Origin: Chamaelirium japonicum
Lineage: Eukaryota > Streptophyta > Magnoliopsida > Liliales > Melanthiaceae
Assembly: GCA_947650365.1 (NCBI GenBank)
Contig: OX393553.1
Coordinates: forward strand, 67,323,716-67,387,715
Direction: 5' to 3'
Length of the DNA: 64,000 nucleotides
Shown: positions 30,701 through 40,892 of the stretch, piece by piece
Numbering within the stretch: the stretch's first letter is position 1
How the letters are laid out: each line of letters starts with the position of its first letter
Notes under the pieces: model-generated
Database searches by the model: none
The model's input: the letters and a program-made list of their open reading frames with translations, nothing else
What the model was told of the DNA's origin: nothing
Program-made: the position numbers and the translations under genes

Positions 30701-33700
30701 CTCCATCAAAATCCAAGCAAAATCATTTCTTGATGCAGGCGCGCGTCGTCGAAGGGCGGTTGATGAAGGCGATGTAATATTTTTGGTATTTTCTTTGTAA
30801 AAGATAACTAGTGATACGGAATCACCGAGAGGAAGTGGCGGAGGGGGTAAGAACTGTGACAGAGAAGAAAAGACTAGAAGCTTAGACGAGAGGGGGCCTG
30901 AAATCCATCAGGGTACAAGGTGGGGACTCAAATCCATGAGCCAACGAAGGCATCCGCCATTAATTTTCATTCATAATAATCTCCCTTCAATGGTTACAAT
31001 GGGGGCCTTTAAATAGGCTAAAGAAAAGATAAAAATGGCAACAAATTTAAAAGACATTAAGTATCCTAACTACTTGCCTAAAATAAAGATCTCAAATAAA
31101 AAAAGATTCTAAAAGATATCATAAGAGATATCCTGCTTAATCCATCCATGGCAGGCTAGGATGGGCCTTCGGGTGGGCCAACGGGCTTGGGCCCAAGTCG
31201 GATCACATCATTCGCTTCCGCTGCGAAGAACTCGCCCTCGAGTTCATACGGTAAAGCGCAATCATCATCGAGGTTGTCACCGATGTAGTATCTGTCGTCA
31301 GGAGCTGATGGTGGAGGCCCACCAAATGATGTCTCACTATACCGAAGTCACCACCGGGGTCCCATGAGAAGGTATCACTGCCGTCGATCGGAAAACGCAC
31401 ACCAAAGCGATGCTGGGGTAGACGATCGAGTCGGATAGTAATATCAGACCGCTGCGATAGCTCGAACATCGGCTCGCCTGAACGGAGGTAGAGCGGAACA
31501 AACACTGTAGGCACCAATAGTCGGTCTAGCCCAAGAAAATCAATATGCTGAAGCTCGGCTAGAGAGACTTCCTCGAAAGAATCCGCAGTATGTGGTAGCA
31601 TGGCTGGCGGCAGAAGATCCTCTGGAAGGGGAAGCTCGTCTGCTGGTGGTGGTACTGGAGGTGATAGATCCACCAAAGATACAACTGGAGGAAGCTCTGT
31701 CGGTGGTGGAGGCTCTACTGAAAGTGTTGGAGGTGGAGACTCATCTGTGGTGGCCGCTAGAGGTGAGTCCATTTGTTGTAGCTCCCATTCAATCCCACAA
31801 GCTATCTCATAGGCTTCGTCCAGATCCCTCCAAGATCCAGCTGAAAACTTGCCCTTTATGTCGGAGCGGAGTCCTCTAATGTACAGTACCACTGCCAGGA
31901 AATCTTTCTCTGAAAAACCATAGCGAGTCATGCGTCGATAGAACGCTGAAGTATACTCATAGACGGAGTTGTTCCCTTGATGACAACGAATCAATTCTTG
32001 CATCTTGGCATCCATGTCACAATGGTGGAAATATGGTCCAGGGGTAAATCTGGAAATCTGCAATTACTGCTGCACTGAAAATTTCTATGGATGGTATAGA
32101 TGCGTAGAGCTCGGAAAGGGCTTCGATTCGGTACCAAGAACGTCCAAATCGGATGAAAAATGAGAGAGATATGGCGTTTTGAAGTTGTAGGGTCTTATCG
32201 GGTCTGTTTTTTTGTAAACGGGTTGGATCCGAATTCAATCGGGTTCAGCACTTAAGTGGGAAAGAGCAACTAGAAAGGTTGGGGATATGAGGGCTGTTGG
32301 ATGGGGATCTAAGGGTTGTGGTGGGGGGTGAATTGGGAAAATAGAAAGGGCAAAAGGGGGGGAATCGGATTAGGGTTTTTTTCTTTTTTTTTTGTGTTCT
32401 TTGTTTTGTTGGCAGGTAGGGAAGGAGCAAAAGGGGGCAGCGGCTGCAGCTGGGAGCAAAAGGGGGCGGGGCAGCGGCTAGCAACCGGCAACTAAGGTAA
32501 GTTTCTTCTTCCTTTCTCTCTTCTTTCCTTTTTCTTCTTCTTCCCTTTTCTTCTTTCTTTCCTTCTATTCTTTTTTCTTTCCTTTTCTGCTTTCTTTCCT
32601 TTTATTCTTCTTTTCCTTTTCTGCTGCTGTCGCAGATTTGATGACAGATCTGGCCCCCTTTTTTTTTTTCTTCTTTTTTGGCTGCGGGGTGCGCGGGAGC
32701 ACGGGACAGGGGGTGCGGTTCAGCGGGTGGAGCGGGAGGAAGGGCCGGCTTGCGGTGGACGGGCGGGCGGCAAAGGAGAGGGGTTCGGTTGAAGGGGTTT
32801 TCCTTTCTCTTCTCTCTTTTTTTTTTTCTCTCAACAGATCTGATCTCTTTTTTTTTTTTTTTTCAAGATCTGATCTCTCTTCTTCTTCTTCTTTTTTTTT
32901 GTTGGGATTGTAGGGCGACGTACCAGAAGAAGATGACGACTCGGCGAGGATGGTGACGATGGAACGGCGACGATGACGATGACGATGGACGACGGCGATC
33001 GAAGCGAAGATCGTTCGTGGTGCGGGAACGCCACGAAGTCGAAGCTCTGATACCAACTTGATGCAGGCGTGCGTCGTCGAAGGGCGGTTGATGAAGGCGA
33101 TGTAATATTTTTGGTATTTTCTTTGTAAAAGATAACTAGTGATACGGAATCACCGAGAGGAAGTGGCGGAGGGGGTAAGAACTGTGACAGAGAAGAAAAG
33201 ACTAGAAGCTTAGACGAGAGGGGGCCTGAAATCCATCAGGGTACAAGGTGGGGACTCAAATCCATGAGCCAACGAAGGCATCCGCCATCAATTTTCATTC
33301 ATAATAATCTCCCTTCAATGGTTACAATGGGGGCCTTTAAATAGGCTAAAGAAAAGATAAAAATGGCAACAAATTTAAAAGACATTAAGTATCCTAACTA
33401 CTTGCCTAAAATAAAGATCTCAAATAAAAAAAGATTCTAAAAGATATCATAAGAGATATCCTGCTTAATCCATCCATGGCAGGCTAGGATGGGCCTTCGG
33501 GTGGGCCAACGGGCTTGGGCCCAAGTCGGATCACATCATTTCTCCTTTGATTTTTCATACATACTAGAGAGAGGAAGGGGTTTTATATAGGGTAGATCAA
33601 TCCTCGACAGAAACCAGCCGCCAGATGACAATCTAAAGGCCAAAAACCAAGTTGACTTGGTTGACCTCAGGCTGGACAGATAGTCATCCGGACAATGGTT

Positions 33701-36700
33701 CGGACTGGCTTGCTCACGATCCGGACAACTGTCTAGACGACTAGACCAAAGACCCTGCCAATCCCTAAACAGGGCTCGAGATCTGAACAATGGTCTAGAC
33801 GCCCTGTACAAAATGTCCCAAAATGGTTCGAACTAATTTGTGACCGTCCAACCTTTTGTCTTGCCTCCAAACCGTTGTCTGGATGCAGAACACACACAGT
33901 CTGGACAATGGTCCGAACGGCTAGTGTGGACTTCCAACCCTTGGAGATTTTAAGTGTTGGATCCTCTCGACCTACACTCGGACGAACCCAAAATGCAATT
34001 TGCGCAAAACACGATAAAAAGTATTATTGGTAAAACCGATGTGTGCGAAATCGATGAAATCATGCAAGTGCAAACCCTAAATCCTGATTAGGTTTCGGGG
34101 ACGTTGCCCCAGAACCCCCGCTAGGGGGCGCTGCCCCTGGACTCTCCTGAGCTCCCCGGGGAGCTCAACACCCATGTGTGTGGCACATATTGGTTCAATT
34201 CAGGACACCGTACACATTGGCTAGCCCTAACATGAAAGTCAATTATAATCGTGTCAAATCCTTGAAATGCGGTAAACGATAAAAACGCATGCAAAACGAT
34301 GCAATCGAGAATCCCTATTCTACCCTTGTAATTCCACTCATCGCACGACTCTTAGTTGAGCATCTAAAGCTGTGATGACTGTTGAGTTTTCAGATAATCT
34401 TGAACCGCTATGAAGCGCTTGACTGATCTTCAGGAGCGTAAGTATTATCACGGCTCAACAATAAAAGGGTTTACATGTAATTTCTCACATATTGGTTTAG
34501 ACGAACAAATTAAGCCAACAAAGATGAGACCCCGTATGCGGTAACATAGATGCTCACTAGGGTCAGAAAAGGTGGTAATGGACCCCGGGCAAGTGACCAA
34601 GAGGTGGAAAGCATCGACAGTAGGAATCTGGAACTCAGAGGGAATATTAACACGACCAGTAAGAGCTGAAGCGTCTGAAGGCAAATGGTGAGTGCCTCCC
34701 GAATCTAAGATCCACACGGAAGAGGCAGTACCAGTGGAGGCAGACATGACCCAAGTGTTGCTCGACGGAGTCCAAAGTATATGTTGAAGCTGAGCAGCTA
34801 GCTATAAGAGATCAGGAGTAGAAGTAGAAGTAGAAGTAGTAGCAGCTGGCGAAGCAGTGGCTACAGTAGGTTGATGTGGTTGATCAGGTCTCCCGATGAG
34901 TTTGTAGTAACTATCATGTAGGTGGCCACACTTCTTGCAGTAGGAGTAAAAAATGGGGTAGTGGAACCAACAGATGAGCATCTGTCTTCGGTAGGGCATC
35001 GATCTCCGTCAGATCCTTCGTCGCCTCCAGAAGGAGTTTGGCTGTGGGATGAGAGATAATAGCAAGAACAAAGTCGGAGATAGGAGGGTAATGTGGCGCT
35101 AAAGTTCCAAGACTGTCTCCTCTGCAAGTACCTCAGAGAGTATCATCCAAACTCAGAATCGGGTCTCGGTGGAGTAGTTGTCCGCGGATTGGCTTGAACT
35201 CAGACCGAATATGCATTAGAAAGTAGAAACTGGTACCGGTGCTGACGCTCCCTGTAACACCGATGAGCAGCAACTGACTTAGGGGGGTAGATAGGTTCCA
35301 TGGTAGCACCTTGCGCAAGACGATAGACATGGAAGCAAAGGACTCCGGAATGAGGCGATTATCCTGAGTCAAGGCGTCAGACTCACGAAGAAGCTGCTAT
35401 TCACGAGCTCCACCTATATGAATGAACATTCGAGTCAAGTAGCTCTTGAACTGAAGCGTCTACAAGCGAAAATCATGAGATACAGTGCCACCGATGTATG
35501 CACAAATCTTATATGTATGAGACAATGCTACAGTAGGGGAGGCATATATAGATGAGGAGTCGAAAGCCGTCGAGCTTGTGGGAGTGGAGATCACGAAAGA
35601 AGACCTTGAACCATCTACATACCCCCATAAATCATGTGCCAAACGATTCATCCGGGGGTTGGAAGACCACAATCGGAAATTTGAGGATCAAATAAGCTGA
35701 ACATTCATAGTGGGAAGCTTGATTTGAGTTCCCATTGTGCTTGTCATCAATGCTCAATGGGCAGTTGTCGAAACGTTGCTGATAAAGCTATTGTTTGTAG
35801 AAAAGCTACTGAAAAGCTGAAGCTGTTCCAAAAATACTGTTGTAGAGAAGTTATATCTAGAAAAACTGCTTTTCAGAAAAATTATTCCAAAAAAGTTGTT
35901 CCGGAAAAACTATTGTCGAGAAGTTATATCAAGAAAAAACTACTTTGCAGAAAATATGTTCCAAAAAAAAAGTGTTGGAATGCTGAACCAGTGAATCGGT
36001 ATCCGACCCAACTTAACAGTGAACCGGTATCTCAGGCACTGAACTGGCCAGAATCACTTAACAGGCACTGAACTGGCCCCCAACTTAACAGTGAACCGGA
36101 TTACTTTAGTCTGAACTGGATCACTTAACTAGTAGAGCTTCGATATGGTTGGGTCAGATGCAAAAGCACACTGGTCGGGTCGAGAATACTTGTCTCAACA
36201 GATGCTGCTTCATCATCTCGAAGGTAACACTAGAGCGGTCATCATCTCAACCACCAATCGCCACCTATCGACCTGAGCTCGTGGCTGTTGCTGACCCACC
36301 ACCTATCGATCAAAGCTATGCAGAGGAGCAGATCTGCGAAGAAGAAGCTGTAACTGCCGAAGTATGTCAGATCAAAACTGGTGGAGATCGAGACCGGAGC
36401 TCGAGGGCCAGATCTGCAAAGAAGCTGTTGCCACCGAAATTCGTCAGACCAGATTTGGCAGATATCGAGACAGGAGCTCGAAGCTTGCTTGTAGGCTGGA
36501 TCTGGTGGAGTACGATGAAGACTAGCGGATGGCCAGATCTGGCTACAGCTTGCTCGTGGGCTGCGTCGACGGTAGGATGACGACAAAGACTCGGTATCCT
36601 CGGGCTTTTCTCTGATGTCAAGATCTCCGATGAGCCATGCTTGGAGATATGATTGAGCTAGAGATCTCCGATGCCGATCATGTAGATGATGATGTGGCCT

Positions 36701-37629
36701 CAGGTTTGAGGAAAGAGATGATATCATGGCTCAAGAGAGAAGAAAAAGGGTAGGAGATGATCTCATGGCTTTGATACCATGATAACCCTAAAAGTAAAAG
36801 AGAGATTTAGGAGTGACTTGAAGGCCACACTCAATGGAGCAATGACCCTATATATGCTGTATATGAGATGGGGTCACCAAAGATGAGCATACCTCAAGAA
36901 GGGACTAACTAACCTATACAAGGATACGTACAATCACAGAATCTAACATTAATAATATTATTTTTGTGGATAAGCTGAATACAATCGAAATATAACAAAA
37001 TCACAAATATCTTTGTCAGCCATAATTACCGGAAGTCTATCTTATGGTAGTTACAAACTTCAATTTAGTAAGGCTCTTTACCTTAATTAAAGTTTCCTGT
37101 GATTTTTATTTTTTTTTCTTCTGAGATAGTTGTAACTGGCCCTAGATTAAATTGTACCACCACCTTACACTCTAATCATGTTTCTATCGATTTCAACCCG
37201 CAGTCATATTTTGCAACTCCCTAATTAATAATCATGTTCATGTGGTCCGGTATTTCATTATATTATCCTCGTTTTCCCACTTATCCCCGCAGGTATTCCA
37301 TTACGAAAGCCTTCTGCATTGCTTTCGCCATGACATTTTTCGGCGCGTTTGATGTTCCTGTGTTCTGGCCCATTCTGCTCTTCTACTGGCTCGTGCTATT
37401 CACGGTAACGATGAAGCGGCAGATACTTCACATGATAAAACACAGATACGTCCCCGTCACCCTTGGGAAACAGGTACCTCCTCTCGATCCCCCCGTTGCT
37501 ACTGGCCTCCCCTTACTCCCCGTTGTGATTTCATTGAACAAGCAGCTTTGGTTTCTCTCCTTTCAGCGCTACACGGGGAAGAAAGCGGCCACAGCCGACG
37601 ACGAAAGCCGTCCTCTCATTGTTAAATGA
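27715..37629 (+). CDS. RER1: RER1 family protein (Golgi retrieval receptor), 3 exons, 204 aa
   Basis: Exons: 27715-28085, 37293-37473, 37567-37629. Introns start GT and end AG, and phases fit exactly (Trp124 is split TG|G). RER1 sits in the cis-Golgi membrane and returns certain ER membrane proteins via COPI vesicles. Signature blocks are [59 protein letters not shown] and the exon 2 block [17 protein letters not shown]. Four hydrophobic segments lie near residues 45-60, 62-82, 128-145 and 147-165. Length agrees with the family (about 190-210). A second ATG follows at once (27718); either may be used. Intron 1 is about 9.2 kb and full of transposons; intron 2 is 93 nt, a multiple of three, with no stop. 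Confidence 0.95.
28740..28796. repeat. GGAGAA microsatellite
   Basis: GAAGGAGAAGG-type hexamers repeat about seven times and end in GAGAGAGAG. Confidence 0.85.
28974..29241. repeat. Two-copy tandem duplication of about 130 bp
   Basis: Copy 1 (about 28974-29106) and copy 2 (about 29109-29241) share TTGTTACTCTTTTGCTACG, ATTACATGTGC, AGAAGGAGCT and GTTAGCCAAA in the same order, with scattered differences. Confidence 0.8.
29372..29503. mobile_element. 132-bp Mutator-type MITE in RER1 intron 1
   Basis: A perfect 9-bp duplication TTAAATTTA flanks it (29363-29371 and 29504-29512). Its halves are inverted: the left half contains AGCCTGTATATGGGATTC and the right half, reversed, GGCCCGTATATGAGAATC. 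A 9-bp duplication with long inverted ends fits the Mutator superfamily. Confidence 0.8.
29513..30725. other. Intronic, unclassified
   Basis: No coding domain was recognised. A short stretch near 29941-30012 has the GCGCTTGCCTCGG/GCCTTGAC wording also seen near 42000 and 42400. From about 30230 to the gag-only element the sequence reads like part of an older retroelement or its LTR, but I cannot place it. Confidence 0.4.
30731..31210 (-). repeat. 3' LTR of the gag-only element (left copy)
   Basis: Begins TGATGCAGGC and ends GATCACATCA in + orientation. It differs from the other copy near 30742 and near 30961. Confidence 0.94.
31203..32063 (-). CDS. gag-like protein of the short LTR element (286 aa)
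   Basis: Residues 1-95 match the second half of a Gypsy capsid domain: the [20 protein letters not shown] block, then [17 protein letters not shown] and [16 protein letters not shown] long Pro/Ser-rich tail follows (about 100-200), without a zinc knuckle. The ORF runs eight bases into the 3' LTR. The start is uncertain: the usual first half of the capsid domain is missing upstream, so the true start may differ or the domain may be truncated. It has no enzyme domain, so the element must use enzymes from relatives. Confidence 0.7.
   Translation of the reverse strand: MQISRFTPGPYFHHCDMDAKMQELIRCHQGNNSVYEYTSAFYRRMTRYGFSEKDFLAVVLYIRGLRSDIKGKFSAGSWRDLDEAYEIACGIEWELQQMDSPLAATTDESPPPTLSVEPPPPTELPPVVSLVDLSPPVPPPADELPLPEDLLPPAMLPHTADSFEEVSLAELQHIDFLGLDRLLVPTVFVPLYLRSGEPMFELSQRSDITIRLDRLPQHRFGVRFPIDGSDTFSWDPGGDFGIVRHHLVGLHHQLLTTDTTSVTTSMMIALYRMNSRASSSQRKRMM
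32064..33043 (-). other. Leader of the gag-only element
   Basis: About 1 kb of non-coding leader rich in T and C runs on the + strand (32380-32395, 32500-32640, 32815-32900). An open frame here (33056-32565) only translates PBS and Lys/Glu-rich low-complexity sequence. Confidence 0.6.
33044..33055 (-). other. PBS of the gag-only element (tRNA-iMet type)
   Basis: On the - strand this reads TGGTATCAGAGC, the standard plant initiator-Met primer site, three bases inside the right LTR. Confidence 0.93.
33059..33538 (-). repeat. 5' LTR of the gag-only element (right copy)
   Basis: 480 bp, nearly identical to the left copy. On the - strand a CTATTTAAAGG TATA-like word occurs about 190 bp from its 5' end. 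Confidence 0.94.
33544..34447. other. Intronic, unclassified, with dispersed GGACAATGGT motifs
   Basis: Variants of CCGGACAATGGTTCGGAC occur five or six times between 33660 and 33930. Near 34100-34150 there is a C-rich palindromic patch (CCCCCGCTAGGGGGC). It may be part of an old LTR. No coding domain was seen. Confidence 0.4.
34448..35700 (-). pseudogene. Ty1/copia gag-protease fragment, decayed
   Basis: On the - strand from right to left: a gag segment with [18 protein letters not shown] (35372-35133), a zinc-knuckle-like [19 protein letters not shown] (34999-34802), then [15 protein letters not shown] (34747-34448), the copia protease active-site block. The pieces lie in different frames with stops between. 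RT and integrase are absent. It continues rightwards into its own leader, PBS and LTR. Confidence 0.8.
35800..35975. repeat. Tandem repeat of about 65-70 bp
   Basis: Two and a half units share AGAGAAGTTATATC, AGAAAAACTNCTTT, CAGAAAA and TTCCAAAAA. From 35980 to 36120 a different short repeat with AACTTAACAGTGAACCGG and CACTGAACTGGCC follows. Confidence 0.7.
35976..36766 (-). other. Leader region of the copia fragment
   Basis: This lies between the gag remnant and the PBS. Blocks around GAGACCGGAGCTCGA and AGACAGGAGCTCGAAG repeat at 36391-36480. ORFs on both strands look like composition artefacts. Confidence 0.45.
36767..36779 (-). other. PBS of the copia fragment (tRNA-iMet type)
   Basis: On the - strand this reads TGGTATCAAAGCC and abuts the LTR end with no spacer, as usual for Ty1/copia elements. 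Confidence 0.85.
36780..36948 (-). repeat. 5' LTR of the copia fragment (169 bp)
   Basis: On the - strand it starts TGTTAGATTCTG and ends AGGGTTATCA directly at the PBS. I found no second copy to the left, so the 3' part of the element has been lost. Confidence 0.8.
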
Positions 37630-38943
37630 AAGCATCTCGTCGATGTTGAATTGGCTCCGCCAATCTACCCGCCGAGATGTGGAAGGCTGAAATCCTCTGG
37701 ATCTTTGAAGTATCGTGGAGCTGTAAGGTCCCAGGCTCATGGATGAATGCCGTGCTTTTGCGCGCTTATCCGCCCGTCATTTATTTAGTTAAAATTGATA
37801 CATTAGCAAGATGCATTTGTAGCGGAGGATGCAATGCTGGTGAAAGAGAACCAGTTTGCATGGGTGAGAGATCTGCCCAAAATGTTTCAAGTTTATCTGT
37901 GGACTAATTAACAGAGGCATCACTGTATTTTTTTGTTTTTTGGAGGGATCTCATGGTCAGTACATCACCTCTAAGTGCTTAGAGCACAAGAAAGACTAAG
38001 GTTCGAATCTTACATTTGTTAGTATTGCCACACAGGAGCACAAATAGACTCGCCATAAAGGCAAGAGATGAATCCATCATGAAGACGGGAGGCTGCTAAA
38101 TGAGATTTAAACACACGACCTGCTGGATCGGGGCAGGTGATCTTCCACTGTCAGCAGTGCGCGATAAGGACTGGGTGCATCAGATGGTTGTGATCATTAG
38201 CCACATCATCCAACACTGGTATGGGCTCCACAATTGAATGTTGGATTACTGGCGATCTAACAGTTGCAATTAGAAGCACAATTGATTATGCGTTGAGCCA
38301 GGATACAGGTTGGTTTACATGTTTATTCGGCTAATCGGTTGGATCGGGTTGTTCGAGGCCTCTGCCCAAGCCTATCTCGAATTGAGATGTTTTCAACTGA
38401 AGCCCAACCAATGCATGCAAAATCTCGAGTTGCAGCCCTACGAAAGACCTGGTCCAGGTGTGGAAAACAGCGGTGCAACTCGGGCGACCCAGGTCAAATC
38501 CAAGAGGTTGAACTCGCTGACTAAGCCCAACCTAACTCGAGACCAGGTTGAATGGGTTAAACGATCAAGTAGGGCTGTTTGCCGATAAAAACTAGTAACA
38601 ATTTCCAAATATTCAACACTGGTATATGCTTCACAATGGGATGGTGGATATGTGGCCATCCAATGATCGCAGTTAGAAGCATGATTTACATGTTACGAGC
38701 TTGGATCCAACCCGACCCATCCCCATCGAAACAGCAGTTGTTGTGCATTGTAGGTCCTTGGCCAAAACCAACAAAGCCGTTGCTTTAGGCCTCACCCAAG
38801 GGCATAGCACTATATATATTTTTTTTTACTTAAAATTGATTTTGAAATTTCAAAATTTCGGAATCGGAATGTCATTTGGGATTCGGAAAATTTTTGAAAT
38901 TTTTCCAAACACCTCTTTTCCGATCCGATCCATCCGAAAATCA
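37630..38943. other. RER1 3' flank and spacer, no gene seen
   Basis: The first few hundred bases are the likely 3' UTR. Two direct repeats of about 90 bp starting CAACACTGGTAT lie near 38211 and 38616, around a stretch rich in GGTTGGATCGGG/CCCAACC words. A palindromic AT patch (GAAATTTCAAAATTTC) is near 38850. Confidence 0.6.
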
Positions 38944-38951
38944 GCCCTAGA

Positions 38952-39365
38952 TAGGGCTGGTAATTTTGGATCCGACTCGGCAGACCCGACACGAAGTTAG
39001 CGGGTCTGTGTCAGTGTTAAACGGGTTTGGGTCATAAACGGATCAACACGATAGACCCGTTTAATAAATGGGTCGGGTTCGGGTTTAGGGTTTGGACATG
39101 GTAGATCCGGAAAGACCGTTTAAAATTCAATGGGTCTTGTATACCCGCAATCCTATACTTTAATATATAGTACCAGCGGGTCTATCGGGTCAAGTCGGAT
39201 TGGGTCGGATCGGGTTAACTGAATAGACCCGTGTGGTAAAGGGGTCTTACCGGGTCTACCTATTTTTTAGCGGGTCGGGTCCGGGTCCGGGTCTAGGGGT
39301 TTTGGACAGGACCCGAAACTTGACCCGACACGAACCCGTCACGACACGACCCGTTGACACCCGTA
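38952..39365. mobile_element. hAT-type MITE, 414 bp, GGGTCGGG-rich
   Basis: It starts TAGGGCTGGTAA and its reversed end reads TACGGGTGTCAA. Flanking 8-mers are GCCCTAGA (38944-38951) and GCCTTAGA (39366-39373), one mismatch. The interior consists largely of CGGGTC/GACCCG words. It ends 249 bp before the C2 gene start codon, so it lies in that promoter. Confidence 0.75.
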
Positions 39366-39593
39366 GCCTTAGATGTGGTGTTGAAAGCGGCGGAGCGACC
39401 CCACCGGAGCCGTACGCCGGCAGTTTTGCACGTCGACTCCCAACCGCTGCCATTATTAATCGTAAGTCTTCGTCTACACATTTCTCAAAAAAAAAAAAAA
39501 AAAGTCTTCGTCTACACAAACCCTAGACAGGAAGGAGTCGAATCCCCCCTCTATTTATCGTTCCTTCCTCCAAAATTCCAATCACCCCATTAC

Positions 39594-39614
39594 CCTCTCT
39601 CTCTCTCTCTCTCT
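39594..39614 (+). promoter_or_regulatory. CT microsatellite in the 5' UTR of the C2 gene
   Basis: About ten CT units directly precede the start codon. CT/GA runs in plant 5' UTRs are common and can bind GAGA-type factors; an effect here is inference. Confidence 0.6.
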
Positions 39615-40892
39615 ATGTCGATGGTTGCAGGGATCCATGGCCAGCTCCTCGAGGTCACAGGTTCTGTAGATCACCACCACCATCACCTCACCTGGCCCTT
39701 CCATCTCCGTTCCTCGCCGTCTAATCCTGCTCTGCTGTTGCTTGGTGGCAGTGGTTGGGTGCAGCAAACTGAAGGACACCGAGTGGATCTCCCGCCAGGA
39801 TCCCTACGTCTGCCTCGATTACGCCTCCACCAAGTTCCGCACCCGCACCTGCACTGGTGAATCCCTCGTCTCGCCCCATATCCCCTTCTGGGTCGGTCAA
39901 ATTTCGCATTTTTTACTTGATGCCTGAATACCCACACAGATGGGGGCAAGCATCCCACCTTTCAGGAGAAGACCGTCATCCCCCTCATCGAGGGCCTCCG
40001 CGAGATCGCCGTCACCGTCTGGAACAGCAACACCATCACCTTCGACGACTTCATCGGCGGCGGCAAGCAAGCACCCAGACCCACAAGCTCAATCACCCCC
40101 CTCCATTGATTTGTTATAGCTCACTGCCTCACCTTACCCTTCTCTCTGATTAGGATCCAGCTGCAGAAGGTCCTATCCCAAGGATACGACGACTCCTCGT
40201 GGCCGCTCCAGTCGAAATCCGGCAAGTAAGGCAATCCGCAAAACCACACCTCGATTGCTACCTTACTGAGAATTTGATAGTAGGTCACACCTTCGATCCC
40301 TTCCGCACAGATTCGCCGGAGAAGTGAAGCTCATCATGCACTTTGCAAATGCACAGGTAATCCCATTTCCACGCTCTTGCTGATTGATCTCACATTGCAA
40401 GACCACAGAATATCGCCGCCTAATTTACGACTGCAGAAACCTCAGAAGTACGGATCGGAATATGCTCAGACTGCACAGCCATACATGCCTGCTGCGTCAC
40501 CCTATTCCACGCCATATGCTCCCCCGATGTCGCTACCTGCCGCTCATTACCCTCCAACAGGGGCTTACCCTGCAGCATCCCCTTATCCGCCGGTGGCGGC
40601 AACATACCCACCGACCAATCCTGCTCTGTTTCCGACGTCGGGTTATCCTCCTCCCCCTATGATGCAGCAGCCTTACCCGTCGTCCACTGCGTACCCGCCA
40701 CAGCCGTACCCACCTCTGCCACAAGCACAACCCTCTTACTATCCACCACAAGGTAACATGCGACTGCCGCATCCCACTCTTCTTCCCTAATGCAAAGATG
40801 AACAATATATATGTGACGTGTGATTGTATGGCTGGGACTTCGTTTGTGCAGGGCACTACCCGGGTGTCTATCCACCGCCACCATACCACTAA
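39615..40892 (+). CDS. C2-domain protein with Pro/Tyr-rich tail, 7 exons, 250 aa
   Basis: Exons: 39615-39660, 39752-39856, 39940-40066, 40154-40225, 40311-40356, 40437-40752, 40852-40892. Phases agree throughout. The protein resembles small plant C2 proteins of the Arabidopsis At4g34150 type, which bind membrane lipids, often with calcium. Blocks are LLEVTVVGCSKLKDTEW, RQDPYVCLDY, RTRTCTDGGKHPTFQEK, TVWNSNTITFDDFIGGG, IQLQKVLSQGYDDSSW and FAGEVKLIMHF. From about residue 133 it is Pro/Tyr/Ala-rich with YPP and SPY repeats, likely disordered. Intron 3 starts GC (AA|GCAAGC), a rare but accepted donor; other introns are GT-AG. A (CT)10 tract precedes the ATG. Confidence 0.92.

Larger units (their letters stand above)
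30731..33538 (-). mobile_element. Short gag-only LTR retrotransposon (2808 bp)
   Basis: Two 480-bp LTRs (30731-31210, 33059-33538) are flanked by exact TTTCT duplications (30726-30730, 33539-33543). I count only two differences between the LTRs, both transitions. A tRNA-iMet-type PBS lies inside the right LTR, so the element is on the - strand. The only domain is a Gypsy-like gag; there is no protease, RT or integrase. It belongs to the gag-bearing non-autonomous class (TR-GAG type). It is young and inserted in RER1 intron 1, antisense to RER1. Confidence 0.93.
28086..37292 (+). other. RER1 intron 1 (9207 bp), transposon-filled
   Basis: The donor is GTGCGT and the acceptor is CCCCGCAG. Contents from left: A/T runs near 28310-28342, a GGAGAA microsatellite (28740-28796), a tandem duplication (28974-29241), a Mutator-type MITE (29372-29503), an unclassified stretch, a gag-only LTR element (30731-33538), another unclassified stretch, and a Ty1/copia fragment (34448-36948). 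Confidence 0.9.

Noticed and set aside
32565-33056. 163-codon - strand ORF next to the gag-only element's PBS
   Set aside because: It begins in the PBS and turns into Lys/Glu runs from T/C-rich leader sequence. No domain.
36242-36727. 161-codon - strand ORF in the copia leader
   Set aside because: His/Ser-rich, no domain, lies between PBS and gag where leader is expected.
39233-39526. ORF upstream of the C2 gene
   Set aside because: Covers the end of the MITE and promoter; no homology to C2 proteins, and exon 1 starts later.
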